A stretch of 64,000 nt of DNA from Psococerastis gibbosa (GCA_963971405.1 OZ020488.1:29469089-29533088); one strand, 5' to 3'. Positions 43,201-47,410 are shown, counted from the stretch's first letter. Numbers and translations are program-made. The notes: generated from the sequence alone by a model not told the origin.

Positions 43201-45593
43201 TTGAATGGAATTGGGGTTTTAAAGAAAAATTCTATTCGATAGCTCCCTTTTATCGAAAGGGTCTTCTAGCTTCAACCTATCAGCGAGCTTACTATGCCGT
43301 TTAGTATTAACTTATTCTCGGGGTTAAAAATGTAAACAAAACAATATGAAATAGCACTTTCCATTCTGAAATTACCTTGTTTAAATTTTTAATCCCAGGT
43401 TAAGATTAAAAATAATCGCCATAGTCGGCCCACTGCTCTAATGTTGCCGAATTTCCGGAATAACCCTCTTCAAGGATACCCTTCTTCTCACTGAAGTTAT
43501 GGGTCGTCCTTACAGGGTTGTTACTGATGTTCTCCAGTCAGTGGCAGACTGGGCCGGTGGGCAGACGGGTGGGCCGGACCAAAAATAGTTGGTTGGGGCC
43601 GGACGTTCAAAGGTAAAAAATCGTAAGATATTTCAAAATAAAATAATATTTGTGTTAATAATAAGCATTACAACAGCATTTTGAATTTCAAATGTAAGCA
43701 CGGGTCCGCCTTTTTGACCTGAGGAAGAGGCCGCGGTATCCGAAAATGCCAAGGCCGATTTCCAATCCCAGTCCGGGAGTCCGCCACTGTCTCCAGTTCA
43801 GTTCCAGGTAACCTAAAGTATTGAATATTTAACTCCAGTTATATATTCAATGCTTAGAGTCTGGAGTCGGAGGTAGTACAATGTTCAACTATTTCTCTTA
43901 TCTCTAACCTGTTTAATCCAAGCAAGTTCTCAGTAAGGTTTTCCCCCGAACAAACTGCCAGTATTTCTAGACCCCGCTCTTAGGCGGCTATTCCACCGAC
44001 GTCGTTTTTCAATGTGAATGTGCATGGCGTGGTAGCAGACGTCATTAATAAGTCTCTACCATATTATAACTTAATTTATAATAGATAAGTTAAGTATCTA
44101 AATTATTGTCTCCTTAAAATATGGCAGAGACTAATTAATGATGTCTGCTACCACGTCATGCACATTCATATTGAAAAACGACGTCGGTGAAATAGCCGCC
44201 TAAGGGGGTGATTCTCCAGCATTACCAAACTGTATCCATCTACCAACAAGTGTGCGACATACCCGTATGAAATGCCGCAAGCTAGTTCTGGACCGATAAG
44301 TTGTGACTTCGAACTATATTTGCTGACTTGTAAGCACGCTGACAACATCAAGTGTCAATGGGCAAGCTGAGACATGCTCAACATTGACATTGAAAGCCGG
44401 CGTTAGATCGTCTTAAGCAAGAACCCTAGGTAAAGACTAAAACTTTCATAGTCAAAAACAGTTAGTATTTATACAGCTTATTCAATTTTTTATCATCGCA
44501 ATGTTTTTCTTTAAGCAAATAATACAGTATCGGTTACAATGATCATGAAATTTTTTAACTCGCTGAGAAAACTTCTAGCATGTTTTTGAACTCTTGAAAA
44601 TTTACTAAATATTTTCATGCACACTGCAACCTGCACCGTCATCAAACTTTTAACCAATTTTAAAAATTCGTCATAATGACCATAATAAATTAAGTTTCCG
44701 GGTGGTTTGGAACACCCTGTGCATATGATGCCATTTATACTAGCTTATGTTGTATCGAAGAGTCGATCGATTACTCCTATAGTACGTCAGAGAATTGCCA
44801 GAGCTATTATTTACGTCAACAAACATATTTGTTAACTATCACGCCGGTATGCTGCATACTGTGTATTCAGAATATTGAGATTAGAACTGTAACATAAATT
44901 CCGTTCATAGTTACATTTCTCCCCACGCTTTTATAAATTTACCACTCGCCCACTCGTTGGAAAACACTTCTTTTAACTTTCGGCAACACCATTAAACATC
45001 TTCTAGCGAAATTGAGTTGATCGTGAATTATAAATACAATAATACACATATGAATGTATTACAGAGATTAAAACAAAGCCAATGTTATAGGGAAATCGCC
45101 ATTGCATTGCACAAAAGATGCACTGTTCTGAAAGTGTTGAAATGCATTTACACTTGCAGCTCTGAGACCTATCCGTTTCAACAGCACAGAAATAACATTT
45201 TAATTGCTGTCCCCCAGAGCAATGAACAAGTCTACGAATCACGTTCATGAGTTGGCGAGAAAGAATTCAAAGTATGAGATGTTTGTTCGCCAAATTGCTG
45301 AAAATAAGGACACCCACAAAATGAACTACAAACTTCGGAAACTTACACCAAAACACAGCTACGTAATCCTTCTCATTGAGCACCCGTTCCAGCTGTTTTG
45401 CAGAAACTTCTTCAATCACAGACTCTTCTTTCAGAGGAGGTCCTCCGGCAGGTTTCTCCACAGCAGCAGCAGCAGCAGGAGCGGGCGCCTTTTTGGCACC
45501 TTCTGCTAATGACACTACCACTAACACAACAATACCGATACAACCAATTAGTGACGTCCACTTGCGTGGCTTCAGTCTGGAAACACACGCCAT
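1079..45593 (-). CDS. Giant thioredoxin-fold repeat protein gene (PDI/calsequestrin-like), about 30 exons, 3' end beyond the window
   Basis: Spliced gene. Long-form exons in transcript order: 45347-45593, 32534-32716, 31034-31174, 29567-29611, 26598-26780, 25953-26096, 23767-24081, 23271-23585, 22552-22866, 21757-21939, 21508-21639, 21101-21295, 20867-21007, 20315-20635, 20039-20218, 14119-14250, 13390-13713, 12911-13099, 12572-12709, 9709-9813, 6599-6702, 5845-6061, 4949-5131, 3602-3742, 3369-3446, 2458-2706, 1079-1261. They total 5083 nt (about 1,694 residues) and stay open throughout. Each unit reads as aromatic strand, (CxxC), ELENIDDE-like helix, FVKI, a PxLVYF cis-proline loop, Y-E-G-D-L, EEVLxWL, EIEDV, then AVFFY. 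The ORFs that seem to end in FCK are read-through of the GTAAG donor; after splicing that residue is mostly Tyr. Known for the fold: redox or chaperone work in the secretory pathway; inferred here. I recognise it as an insect-conserved large multi-thioredoxin protein but cannot give a symbol. Confidence 0.9.
1741..1858 (-). repeat. SINE-like repeat, family C, copy
   Basis: Shares GAATGTATGCGATTGACCTCTTTAGTCG, GAGACTCGCACGCTACCACC and TTGCCATCGAAGTC-type blocks with 32367-32508 and, in the other orientation, 7691-7888 and 51167-51840. No coding. Confidence 0.55.
1856..1975. repeat. AT-only low-complexity tract
   Basis: About 120 bases of nearly pure A/T built from TATAAT, TATATAA and AAAATA words, next to the SINE-like repeat. 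Confidence 0.85.
2458..2706 (-). CDS. Exon 29: thioredoxin unit 14, remainder
   Basis: 249 nt, phase 1-1. It reads GIDMVKISDHEVSTLYGISN, TPALVYFRKRVPLVYDGDL, TDSNKVLIWLTSLDVFD, EIEEVNRKMLDKLLDESEFI, VVFF. Confidence 0.93.
3369..3446 (-). CDS. Exon 28: thioredoxin unit 14, start (CGEC)
   Basis: 78 nt, phase 1-1, too short to stand out as an ORF. It reads YDEDDCGECDEIMEELEKID, GEADLYG. CxxC intact (CGEC). Acceptor TTTTACAG, donor ATATG^GTAAGT. Here the intron falls inside the first helix region, unlike the other split units. Confidence 0.9.
3602..3742 (-). CDS. Exon 27: thioredoxin unit 13, second half
   Basis: 141 nt, phase 1-1. It reads GDLQNEESVLEWLVDDDNRE, LADEIEQVNNRMLERLLDES, HFLAVFF. 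Confidence 0.93.
4160..4500 (+). mobile_element. Decayed LINE fragment with RNase H start and C-terminal zinc motif
   Basis: Plus-strand reading gives IKWFTDGSRLGRTKPRTGLG then VFGPGVKYLESHGETNT, the first part of a LINE RNase H domain (TDGS carries the catalytic Asp). After a deletion it goes on HLTNIGARETRAC-FCNEGT and EDPEHILLHCDVTARRRVFG, the C-x2-C...H...C end typical of I/R1-like LINEs. In-frame stops are present, so it is dead. It lies antisense in the intron between exons 26 and 27. Confidence 0.75.
4949..5131 (-). CDS. Exon 26: thioredoxin unit 13, first half (CNIC)
   Basis: 183 nt, phase 1-1. It reads YKLNCNICDELLDGLEHIDD, VFGIHMVKIQDPPLAKRYGI, KTFPALVYFRNGNPLLFEG. CxxC intact (CNIC). 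Donor GAAG^GTACGG. Confidence 0.93.
5845..6061 (-). CDS. Exon 25: thioredoxin unit 12, remainder
   Basis: 217 nt, phase 0 in and phase 1 out. Starting at DFEVAREFGVSEFPSLVYF it continues EKGVPNVFEGDLMEEEEVLQ, WLITQRTEDRIELVTRIMLE, TQYLAVYF. The acceptor (AAATTTAAG) has a weak pyrimidine tract, but protein continuity (FVKTQ-DFEVAREFG) fixes it. Confidence 0.9.
6599..6702 (-). CDS. Exon 24: thioredoxin unit 12, start (CEQC)
   Basis: 104 nt, entering in phase 1 and leaving in phase 0 at ACACAA^GTAAGT. It reads NAVDECEQCQSVMEELENID, DRHGIAFVKTQ. CxxC intact. This is the only phase-0 junction in the gene and it splits the unit at a different place, right after FVKT. Confidence 0.9.
7061..7484. 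mobile_element. hAT-type non-autonomous element
   Basis: Ends are CAGTGGCGTAGCC and GGCTACGCCACTG, a 13-bp inverted repeat of a form common in hAT elements. The flanking 8-mers agree at only 5 of 8 positions, so the copy is old. No transposase ORF. Confidence 0.72.
7691..7985. repeat. SINE-like repeat, family C, with inverted partner
   Basis: 7691-7888 holds the family C sequence (GGCAAGGTGGTAGCGTG, then GGAGACGTGTCGTAACTCGA). At 7940-7985 the segment GTGTCGAGTTACGACACGTC is repeated inverted, so the two copies can form a hairpin. Confidence 0.6.
9425..9550 (+). repeat. tRNA-derived SINE, family B, 5'-truncated copy
   Basis: Shares CAGTTAGGCGTAGATC, TTCGAATCCCGCCAAG, TTTCTCTATCCT and the CAACCAAAGTTAATT tail with the copy at 35587 and the inverted tail at 35380. 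TTCGAATCCC is a tRNA B-box (T-loop) sequence. Confidence 0.65.
9709..9813 (-). CDS. Exon 23: 105-nt linker exon with extra CxxC (CDLC)
   Basis: No recognisable ORF start, but a clear exon: acceptor CCTGAG-type AG at 9814-9815, donor GACG^GTATTC, phase 1-1. It encodes WNQTLCDLCSNKQFRKMM, a basic stretch and GADGHGEESD-like acidic residues. The aromatic-plus-CxxC start fits the usual FFYxxxCxxC opening. Read on into exon 24 it gives a second CxxC (CEQC) 36 residues later. I recall a similar W-N-x-T-x-C-x-x-C insertion in insect relatives. It can be skipped in frame. Confidence 0.78.
10026..10245. repeat. Probable non-autonomous TIR element
   Basis: Starts near CATGGCCGTGCTCAGGGGGT and ends near AACCTGGGCACGGCCTAGG: the ends pair imperfectly (GGCCGTGCTCAG against CTGGGCACGGCC). 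Contains a run of eleven C. No coding. Confidence 0.45.
12572..12709 (-). CDS. Exon 22: thioredoxin unit 11, second half
   Basis: 138 nt, phase 1-1. It reads GDLYDEEQLLQWLMTQKDPS, GDAIEVLGGDDLRDIIEDSD, SLAIYF. Its ORF in genomic DNA runs on into the intron as FCK; splicing to exon 23 gives AIYFW. Confidence 0.92.
12911..13099 (-). CDS. Exon 21: thioredoxin unit 11, first half (CKQC)
   Basis: 189 nt, phase 1-1. It reads YSDDCKQCNRVLAEIEHIDD, GIKFVKINDKAMAKEMGV, FALPAVTFFKLGSKEPVIYA. The CxxC is intact (CKQC). The donor is the weaker GCAG^GTATAC. Confidence 0.93.
13390..13713 (-). CDS. Exon 20: thioredoxin unit 10, one-exon unit
   Basis: 324 nt (108 residues), phase 1-1. It begins YSDEDAEAPRILRHIELIDD, then GIKIVKCSDKLMAKKYGYRK, TPGISYFRKGKYINYDG, DIDDDEEILDWLTHPENMEL, and MFSKIRQTADYTAVFF. 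No CxxC. From memory this is among the best conserved units in insect relatives. Confidence 0.94.
14119..14250 (-). CDS. Exon 19: thioredoxin unit 9, full second half (long form)
   Basis: 132 nt, phase 1-1. It reads GDLLDESKVLQWMVDQKMDE, SIEDIDRETLYEYIETKEF, LAVVW. It competes with exon 16 as partner for exon 15. Confidence 0.9.
14251..16867. other. Intronic stretch between exon 19 and the exon 18 stop
   Basis: About 2.6 kb of AT-rich sequence. I read both strands for the conserved unit blocks (ENIDD, FVKI, VYF) and found none. Contains a poly(A)-type run at 16564. No repeat family was recognised. Confidence 0.6.
16868..17190 (-). CDS. Exon 18: alternative basic C-terminal exon
   Basis: 323 nt from a CTGCAG acceptor (17191-17192) to a TAA at 16868-16870, phase 1 like every other unit junction. 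It encodes 106 residues: GDGCFIIGLGGKTVIP, then FQCCPTQLKKDTK, a Lys/Ser/Thr-rich stretch, and GGKYVWWW at the end. If exon 17 uses its internal donor, the joined peptide is CDGNCKGDGCFIIGL, a neat cysteine cluster. No ER-retention tetrapeptide. Product function unknown; inclusion in transcripts is inferred from phase and position only. Confidence 0.6.
17646..17651 (-). terminator. Polyadenylation signal for the acidic-tail isoform
   Basis: AATAAA on the minus strand, about 150 nt downstream of the exon 17 stop codon. Position fits a poly(A) signal for a transcript ending in exon 17. Such hexamers are common in AT-rich DNA, so this is only suggestive. Confidence 0.35.
17805..18895 (-). CDS. 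Exon 17: alternative aspartate-rich tail exon
   Basis: Opens after TTTCGTTCAG in phase 1 (Ser joined from exon 16) and stays open 363 codons to a stop at 17805. It starts SDSEEDDDDSTDNTE and has long Asp/Glu runs around 18560-18770, then a mixed charged region and a Cys-containing end (DEKCDGNCKG). The bias recalls the Ca2+-binding acidic tail of calsequestrin; Ca2+ binding here is inference. A possible donor lies inside it (17903, AAAG^GTAGTC), in phase 1, which would skip the last 32 codons and join exon 18. An AATAAA (minus) at 17646-17651 lies about 150 nt past the stop, supporting use as a terminal exon. Confidence 0.82.
19208..19258 (-). CDS. Exon 16: alternative 51-nt exon, truncated second half of unit 9
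   Basis: 51 nt between a TTTTATAG acceptor and an AAAA^GTAAGA donor, phase 1-1. It encodes GDLKNEGKVLDWLVEQK, the same start as the second half of other units, but stops before the last helix and strand. The only in-frame continuation I find is exon 17. Resemblance to the family makes it a real exon rather than chance. Confidence 0.8.
20039..20218 (-). CDS. Exon 15: thioredoxin unit 9, first half; branch point for alternative 3' ends
   Basis: 180 nt, phase 1-1. It reads YDNSEKSEAVLEELETIDDD, HGIQFVKSKDSKLASEIG, IFSFPALVYYETGVPIMYDG. It can splice in frame either to exon 16 (19258) or to exon 19 (14250); both start as GDL. Exon 19 gives a full-length unit and the long protein, exon 16 leads to the acidic tail. 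Confidence 0.92.
20315..20635 (-). CDS. Exon 14: thioredoxin unit 8, one-exon unit
   Basis: 321 nt, phase 1-1. It begins YVEGDKKSHKIIQELENIDD, then DINFVKTSDENIQKEYDLTA, LPSLVFYRNKFRTIYQG, DLMREEPILDWVLELYEKT, DVIESVDRKTLQVLINDVEH. No CxxC. Confidence 0.92.
20867..21007 (-). CDS. Exon 13: thioredoxin unit 7, second half
   Basis: 141 nt, phase 1-1. It reads GDIEDEDEVLAWITDEETLE, IPGRIEEVNSKMLDKIIAEN, AFVVVFF. Confidence 0.92.
21101..21295 (-). CDS. Exon 12: thioredoxin unit 7, first half with widely spaced cysteines
   Basis: 195 nt, phase 1-1. It opens SGPCDENEDEDCEKILEELE: two cysteines separated by seven acidic or polar residues, the second aligning with the second Cys of CxxC in other units. 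It continues GIIFVTTEDTPFAKKNGVKE, FPALVFFRNKIPMVYSG. The longer first loop explains the 12 extra nucleotides relative to other half-unit exons. The donor is G^GTGAGT. Confidence 0.9.
21508..21639 (-). CDS. Exon 11: thioredoxin unit 6, second half
   Basis: 132 nt, phase 1-1. It reads GDLLNENEVLDWLIEQKASA, TIEEVTDEILKDLISEHEYV, VAFF, and completes unit 6. Confidence 0.92.
21757..21939 (-). CDS. Exon 10: thioredoxin unit 6, first half
   Basis: 183 nt, phase 1-1. It reads YNKEDKQDLIVLNELENIDD, IVMVKMDDDETYKEYG, IDELPTLVYFENKLPAIYEG. No cysteines at the active-site position. The donor is G^GTAAGC after the conserved YEG, the usual intron position in the split units. Confidence 0.92.
22552..22866 (-). 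CDS. Exon 9: thioredoxin unit 5, one-exon unit without CxxC
   Basis: 315 nt, phase 1-1. It begins YDDKDQKASQKVLVELENID, then FVKIDNDAEAREYGIEELPT, LVYFERRIPHVYEG, DLLNEEEILKWL, EIAEITNEMMDKIL. No CxxC. Donor TTT T^GTAAGT. Confidence 0.93.
23271..23585 (-). CDS. Exon 8: thioredoxin unit 4, one-exon unit without CxxC
   Basis: 315 nt, phase 1-1. It begins YDDNNDRKSQRVLNELENID and carries GIIFVKIDNAEEAAEYGID, SVPALIYFEKGIPLVYEG, SLEEEEKVLKWL, and IEDVTDEMLDMLI. The active-site cysteines are absent. It is the same length as exons 7 and 9, which suggests tandem exon duplication. Confidence 0.93.
23767..24081 (-). CDS. Exon 7: thioredoxin unit 3, one-exon unit without CxxC
   Basis: 315 nt encoding a complete 105-residue unit with no internal intron. 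It starts YDNDDEDSMQVLAELEKIDD, continues FVKIDDPAAAKEFGIDD, VPALVYFEKEIPNVYDG, DLENEDEIFEWL, and ends KTLAVLF. The CxxC site is replaced by acidic residues, so no disulfide chemistry is expected. The donor is T^GTAGGT rather than the usual GTAAGT. Confidence 0.93.
25953..26096 (-). CDS. Exon 6: thioredoxin unit 2, second half
   Basis: 144 nt, phase 1-1. It reads ELTREEDVLEWLVQNKSTGD, EEDVIEDVTAKSLNTLI, SNIDNLVVLF. The CTGCAACAGCCAT stretch next to it on the plus strand is intron. Donor TTC T^GTAAGT. Confidence 0.92.
26226..26258 (-). CDS. Candidate 33-nt cassette exon between exons 5 and 6
   Basis: A stretch of 33 nt ends at a strong donor (TTACAG^GTAAGT) and is preceded by an AG (CTCTCAACAAAG). 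Phase is 1-1, so inclusion keeps the frame, inserting AKSVILQDVT and restoring Gly before ELTREED. The polypyrimidine tract is poor and I recall no counterpart in the family, so this is a hypothesis only. Confidence 0.25.
26598..26780 (-). CDS. Exon 5: thioredoxin unit 2, first half (CKKC)
   Basis: 183 nt, phase 1-1. It reads KPACKKCSKALQELENIDDE, then GIGFVKIQDEDLAEEYNLGE, LPRLVYYRHQIPIIYE. It has an intact CxxC (CKKC) and the ELENIDDE helix that marks this family. It ends GAA A^GTAAGT, so direct joining to exon 6 gives Ser where most units have Gly (YES instead of YEG). Confidence 0.92.
27000..29560. other. Intron between exons 4 and 5, repeat-bearing
   Basis: No coding blocks of the gene found. 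A C-rich repeat related to 38085-38390 lies at 28310-28810, and a run of C at 28993. The remaining sequence is unremarkable. Confidence 0.55.
28310..28810 (+). repeat. Interspersed repeat, copy 1
   Basis: Shares GCGCCTATTTATTCAAAAC-like, ACCCCTGTTTCC, CATGCCCCCTAAT, ACTGCGTAC and GGGCGCCAAA blocks, in the same order, with 38085-38390. A related stretch is at 51440-51640. Class unknown. Confidence 0.55.
29567..29611 (-). CDS. Exon 4: 45-nt cysteine-containing microexon
   Basis: 45 nt between a TTTTTAG acceptor and an excellent CCCA^GTAAGT donor, phase 1 on both sides. Exons 3-4-5 read VLF-CPSIETCPSTPGSGP-IKPACKKC. As I recall related insect proteins, they carry a similar Cys/Pro insertion at this junction, which argues it is real rather than a chance exon. 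Because it is symmetric, skipping keeps the frame and gives VLFF-KPACKKC, so it may be a regulated cassette. Confidence 0.72.
31034..31174 (-). CDS. Exon 3: thioredoxin unit 1, second half
   Basis: 141 nt, phase 1 in and out. It reads GDLMDEENVLDFLTSL, then DLPDRIEEVNARILEKIV and SPYVAVLF. It completes unit 1 and opens the first strand of the next unit. Donor TTT T^GTAAGT. Confidence 0.92.
31511..31684. mobile_element. Foldback MITE, family 1, copy 2
   Basis: Ends CAGCCTGATCATGGCGATTA and TAATCGACATAATCAGGCTG, with inner ATACCGGTATTTATTTAAT. In the intron between exons 2 and 3. Confidence 0.85.
32367..32508 (-). repeat. SINE-like repeat, family C, copy
   Basis: TGAATGCATCCAATTGACCT, AGTCTCCTCTGCAGGTTAGT and CATCGAAGTCG match 1741-1858. 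It ends about 25 nt from exon 2. Confidence 0.55.
32534..32716 (-). CDS. Exon 2: thioredoxin unit 1, first half (CHTC)
   Basis: 183 nt, phase 1 in and out. It reads YTRSCHTCDKVLLELEKIDD, then DFVKIND, KTFPALTYF and IIYEG, the beta-alpha-beta half of a thioredoxin fold with a CxxC motif and a Thr-Phe-Pro cis-proline site. Both redox cysteines are present, so this unit could be catalytic. The donor is GAAG^GTAAGT and the acceptor follows ATACAG-type sequence at 32717-32718. Confidence 0.93.
32782..32873. repeat. 92-bp near-palindromic hairpin element
   Basis: Left arm ACTACCCAACTACGATAAGA then TGGCACTTGGAACA; right arm TGTTCCAAGTGCCATTCTGT then CGTGGTCGGGTAGT. About 34-bp arms around a loop of about 24 nt, 66 nt upstream of exon 2. 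Confidence 0.75.
33229..33441 (+). repeat. Dispersed repeat, two-copy family, copy 1
   Basis: About 210 bp nearly identical to 51984-52206: GATAAGTACCAACG, ACCTGGACCCGGTCAAAAAC, TTCCCCGCCGAATTGCGTAC, and CCACGAGAT. Internal AGCTTGTGCAGGCTA recurs. Non-coding; class unknown. Confidence 0.75.
35380..35441 (-). repeat. SINE family B 3' tail, inverted
   Basis: AAATTAACTTTGGTTGAACC then GAAATTAGAGGATATGGAAA is the reverse complement of the family B tail found after 35660. Confidence 0.65.
35587..35697 (+). repeat. tRNA-derived SINE, family B
   Basis: 35587-35660 folds like a tRNA: GGGCTTG at the start pairs with CAAGCCC at the end, TGGTCCAGCGAATAAGCGAC is A-box-like, and GGGTTCGAATCCC is a B box. 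It is followed by AGTTTTTTCCATATCCTCTA. A free tRNA gene is unlikely: the tail is repeated elsewhere and the anticodon arm is not convincing. Confidence 0.65.
36313..36484. mobile_element. Foldback MITE, family 1, copy 3
   Basis: GCAGCCTGATCAAGGCGATT and AATCGCCTCAATCAGGCTGC pair over the ends; centre AATAGCACTTTCCATTATAA as in copy 1. Best preserved complete copy. Confidence 0.87.
38085..38390 (+). repeat. Interspersed repeat, copy 2
   Basis: Same ordered blocks as 28310-28810 (TATTTATTCAAAACATTTCG, CCCCTGTTTCC, ATCATGCCCCCTAAT, GGGCGCCAAA). Confidence 0.55.
38975..39325 (-). mobile_element. LINE RNase H / C-terminal fragment
   Basis: The minus-strand ORF reads WDTSYRISRKEEIVLTQIRI, GHTNLTHKHLMRNEAPP, and ends NIIQFLRATGLFFNI. 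RKEEIVLTxxRIGHTxLTHxxLM and the FLxATGLFxxI end are typical of the RNase H C-terminal part of I/R1-like LINE ORF2. The expected zinc Cys/His cluster is missing. Remnant. Confidence 0.75.
39378..39518 (+). mobile_element. LINE C-terminal zinc-motif fragment
   Basis: Plus-strand peptide EPFCPLCDTREEMDGNHLKT then CQALVSSRGSPDYVLYWAAR, KLMAEA and TAG. C-x2-C ... H-x4-C followed by YWxARxLM is a common end of retrotransposon ORFs. Opposite strand to 38975-39325. Confidence 0.6.
40881..41070 (-). repeat. tRNA-derived SINE, family A, copy 1
   Basis: Reverse complement of the element at 48161-48350: shares TTACTAAGCCAA, GCTATAAAGCCCT, GCATGGCCAGAA and ACTACTCTACATGT. Confidence 0.75.
41620..41860. 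mobile_element. Inverted-repeat element, family 3, copy 1
   Basis: Arms ATCCGGACTGATGGGCCGTGG and GGTCCATCAGCCCGGAT enclose a second inverted pair (AACTTCCAAACGTTTCGACA; TGACGAAACGTTTGGAAGTT). Related to 49632-49799 and, decayed, 53850-53996. Confidence 0.75.
42415..42680 (+). repeat. Interspersed repeat, family D, copy 1
   Basis: Shares TTAAGTCTTTTGCCTGTTAC, AAGCTTGTCTCAGCTTGT, GTTGACATCGAGAAAGTATA, CCAATGGCCAAAA and ATTGGACAAGG blocks with 46110-46370 and 58550-58690. Confidence 0.65.
43290..43437. mobile_element. Foldback MITE, family 1, decayed copy
   Basis: Keeps the centre (ATGTAAACAAAACAATATGA, ATAGCACTTTCCATTCTGAA) and part of the arms; ends are degraded. Confidence 0.55.
43539..43789. 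mobile_element. hAT-type MITE with exact 8-bp target duplication
   Basis: Element begins CAGTGGCAGACTGGG and ends CCCAGTCCGGGAGTCCGCCACTG. Flanks are TCTCCAGT at 43531-43538 and again at 43790-43797: an exact 8-bp duplication, the hAT signature. 251 bp, no transposase. Confidence 0.87.
43981..44202. mobile_element. Foldback MITE, family 2-like
   Basis: Arms TAGGCGGCTATTCCACCGAC and GTCGGTGAAATAGCCGCCTA extend through ...GTGGTAGCAGAC... and ...GTCTGCTACCACG... so most of its 222 bp is one hairpin. Ends resemble those of the family 2 copies (ATTCCACCGAC; TGACGTGGTAGCAGAC). Confidence 0.85.
45347..45593 (-). CDS. Exon 1 of thioredoxin-repeat gene: signal peptide and linker
   Basis: Starts at an ATG in good context (CAAACATGG), with an in-frame TGA upstream if no 5' splice intervenes. 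It encodes 82 residues: a basic start, a hydrophobic core (IGCIGIVVLVVVSLAEG), a likely cleavage site near AEG/AKK, an Ala/Pro-rich linker, and EEVSAKQLERVLNEKDYVAV, which is the lead-in to the first thioredoxin unit. The exon ends in phase 1 at TGG T^GTAAGT, so it joins exon 2 to give AVFWY-T-R-S-CHTC. The signal peptide places the protein in the secretory pathway. Confidence 0.88.
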
Positions 45594-46053
45594 GTTTGTA
45601 TGCCGAAGTTGGATATAGTTAGGAGGAACGCACTCACAGATTCACACGTAGCATTCGTATCCTAGTTGCAAGAAATTTTTCTAAAAAGGAAGTTGGACCG
45701 AAAGAAAACAATGCGTGACCTAATTTCAAGTTATGTAACCTGTTCTTTTTTTGAACGGACCCCCGAGTAAAGCCGGAGATCGGCCCACTACACCATACAC
45801 TCCCGCAGACACTCCGTATCGCACTCGGACGACTTTTCAACAGCAGCCATGGACATTTTTAGCCTCGCAGTTTGGCGGTTTCCCGAATGGTAGCGTCATT
45901 TTTCACGATTCGCCAACGAATTGCAGTTTCGTGAAATCACCGCTGAGGACAGCACCGAATGGACTTTCTTTGACTTTGAGCTTTCTCCCAATTACCGGTA
46001 GTTGGCGTTACTTGGTTTGGAAGAGTGACATCAGTCAGTGTATAGAGACTTAC

Positions 46054-46083
46054 CTGGGTTGCTTTTAGGGCCTTCAGAGCCAT
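46054..46083 (-). other. Possible 5' leader exon and start-like ATG upstream of the thioredoxin-repeat gene
   Basis: On the minus strand an ATG at 46083 is followed by nine codons and a perfect donor (ACCCAG^GTAAGT, exon end 46054). A strong acceptor (CAACTTCCTTTTTAG) precedes 45680, so a 371-nt intron could join it to the segment carrying exon 1. Read through, the ATG would make a 22-residue upstream ORF that stops before the main ATG. This would be a spliced 5' UTR with a uORF. It rests on splice-site appearance only. Confidence 0.3.
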
Positions 46084-46109
46084 TGCAAGGTACTGTTTGT
46101 TAGCTAGGT

Positions 46110-46370
46110 TTTAAGACTCGTATCTGCACTTGGTTAAGACATGTTTTCGCCTCTTACATTGCATCAGTGGTAAGCTTGTCTCAGTTTGTTCATTATCGCT
46201 TGTAGCAGGCGTAGGCTGACATCGAGGACGTATACTGGTTTTCCAATGGCCAAAATTGCATACGAAAACAATATGGATAACCGGGAAAATGTCTGAAATC
46301 CGTGGGGTCGTTGGCATTGGACAGGGACCCCTTTAAGTAGGCCTAGATCCATAAAAAGTCCTTCAGAACA
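46110..46370 (+). repeat. Interspersed repeat, family D, copy 2
   Basis: GGTTAAGACATGTTTTCGCC, TCTCAGTTTGTTCATTATCG, TTCCAATGGCCAAAATTGCA, GGGGTCGTTGGCATTGGACA. In the divergent promoter region. Confidence 0.65.
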
Positions 46371-47339
46371 TTATTATTATAAGGGGCGCCTTGAGAGCTT
46401 CACCAGTGTTTTCTTTTTCTTTTGTGTGATAGTTCGTTAAGTACGGCACTTTATTATCATTTTTTATTTACTTTTTTTTTTAAGGCGCGGGACTCTTTTG
46501 TGTATTTGCGCCGGTCGGTGTGTGTGTGTGTGTGCGGAAGTCATGGGTGTTTTAGAATGGTTTTGTCTACAGTCTACAGGTGGGGCATTGTACGGCATAG
46601 GTACAGGTAAAATGACATTAAAGACACGTTTTATTAGTTATTGTAATTTGTAATTTTATTGTTATTGATTTGTATTGCTCTTAAAGCTTTTAAAGATTAA
46701 ATCTAATCCTTAATAATATATTCGATATTGCAGATTGTACGAGGCTACAGGTACCTAACTTAAGACGGTCCGCTTGAGCGTTAAAATTAAATTAATCGCC
46801 GTCACCATTGCATTGCATTCCATCTTTTCCTGACATGCTGTTACATAAATAAATTCAAGAATCAAGACTATCGTTGAAGGTACCTACAAGATTAAGCCGC
46901 TCCCGACAATGTTTTTAAGATTCTGAATTTCAAAGTAAATCCGATAATCAGTCATGAATGGACATAGCAGTTTCATCAGTCGACAAACCTAATCGCTACC
47001 ATATATTGTCAACGTCTCGGAGCTAGCTTTATATAAGATATTAGAGAAATTGATGACTAAATTTCCATAACTACAGATTATGTATCTATACATAATTATA
47101 GAGTTTTGGCATCGTGTTACCTTACACTTTTAAATTGCAATCAATATAGAGTATACCTAATGTGTAATCGATACTGTAGATCAGAATGCGTTTGGTGCCC
47201 AGCGCTTGCGCTGCCTAGTGCAACCGCAAGAAGAAGGAAAAACAAGTCAGACAACCTTGAAAAAAAAAAACTTGTTCACTGGGTCCAACTTCTTATTAGG
47301 AGGGGTTCTTGGCCGTTTAATCCAGAGGGTACATACACC

Positions 47340-47410
47340 GTTTATTGAAGGAGTTTTTATGGACCCAGGCCTACTTATAGTGGCCCATGGGGGGACGTAT
47401 GTCCCTAGGA
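47340..47410 (-). repeat. Family D, inverted partial copy
   Basis: TTTTTATGGACCCAGGCCTA then CTTATAGTGGCCCATGGGG is the reverse complement of the end of family D (58620-58665). Confidence 0.55.

Larger units (their letters stand above)
32717..45346. other. 12.6 kb first intron of the thioredoxin-repeat gene
   Basis: No conserved gene block was found on either strand. It is a repeat trap: MITEs (36313, 43290, 43981), a hAT element (43539), SINEs (35587, 40881), LINE fragments (38975, 39378) and several repeats listed separately. Splicing across it is fixed by protein continuity AVFW-YTRSCHTC. Confidence 0.7.

Noticed and set aside
45204..45509. Plus-strand ORFs over the start of the thioredoxin-repeat gene
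   Set aside because: They are antisense shadows of exon 1, which has a signal peptide and a correct donor on the minus strand.
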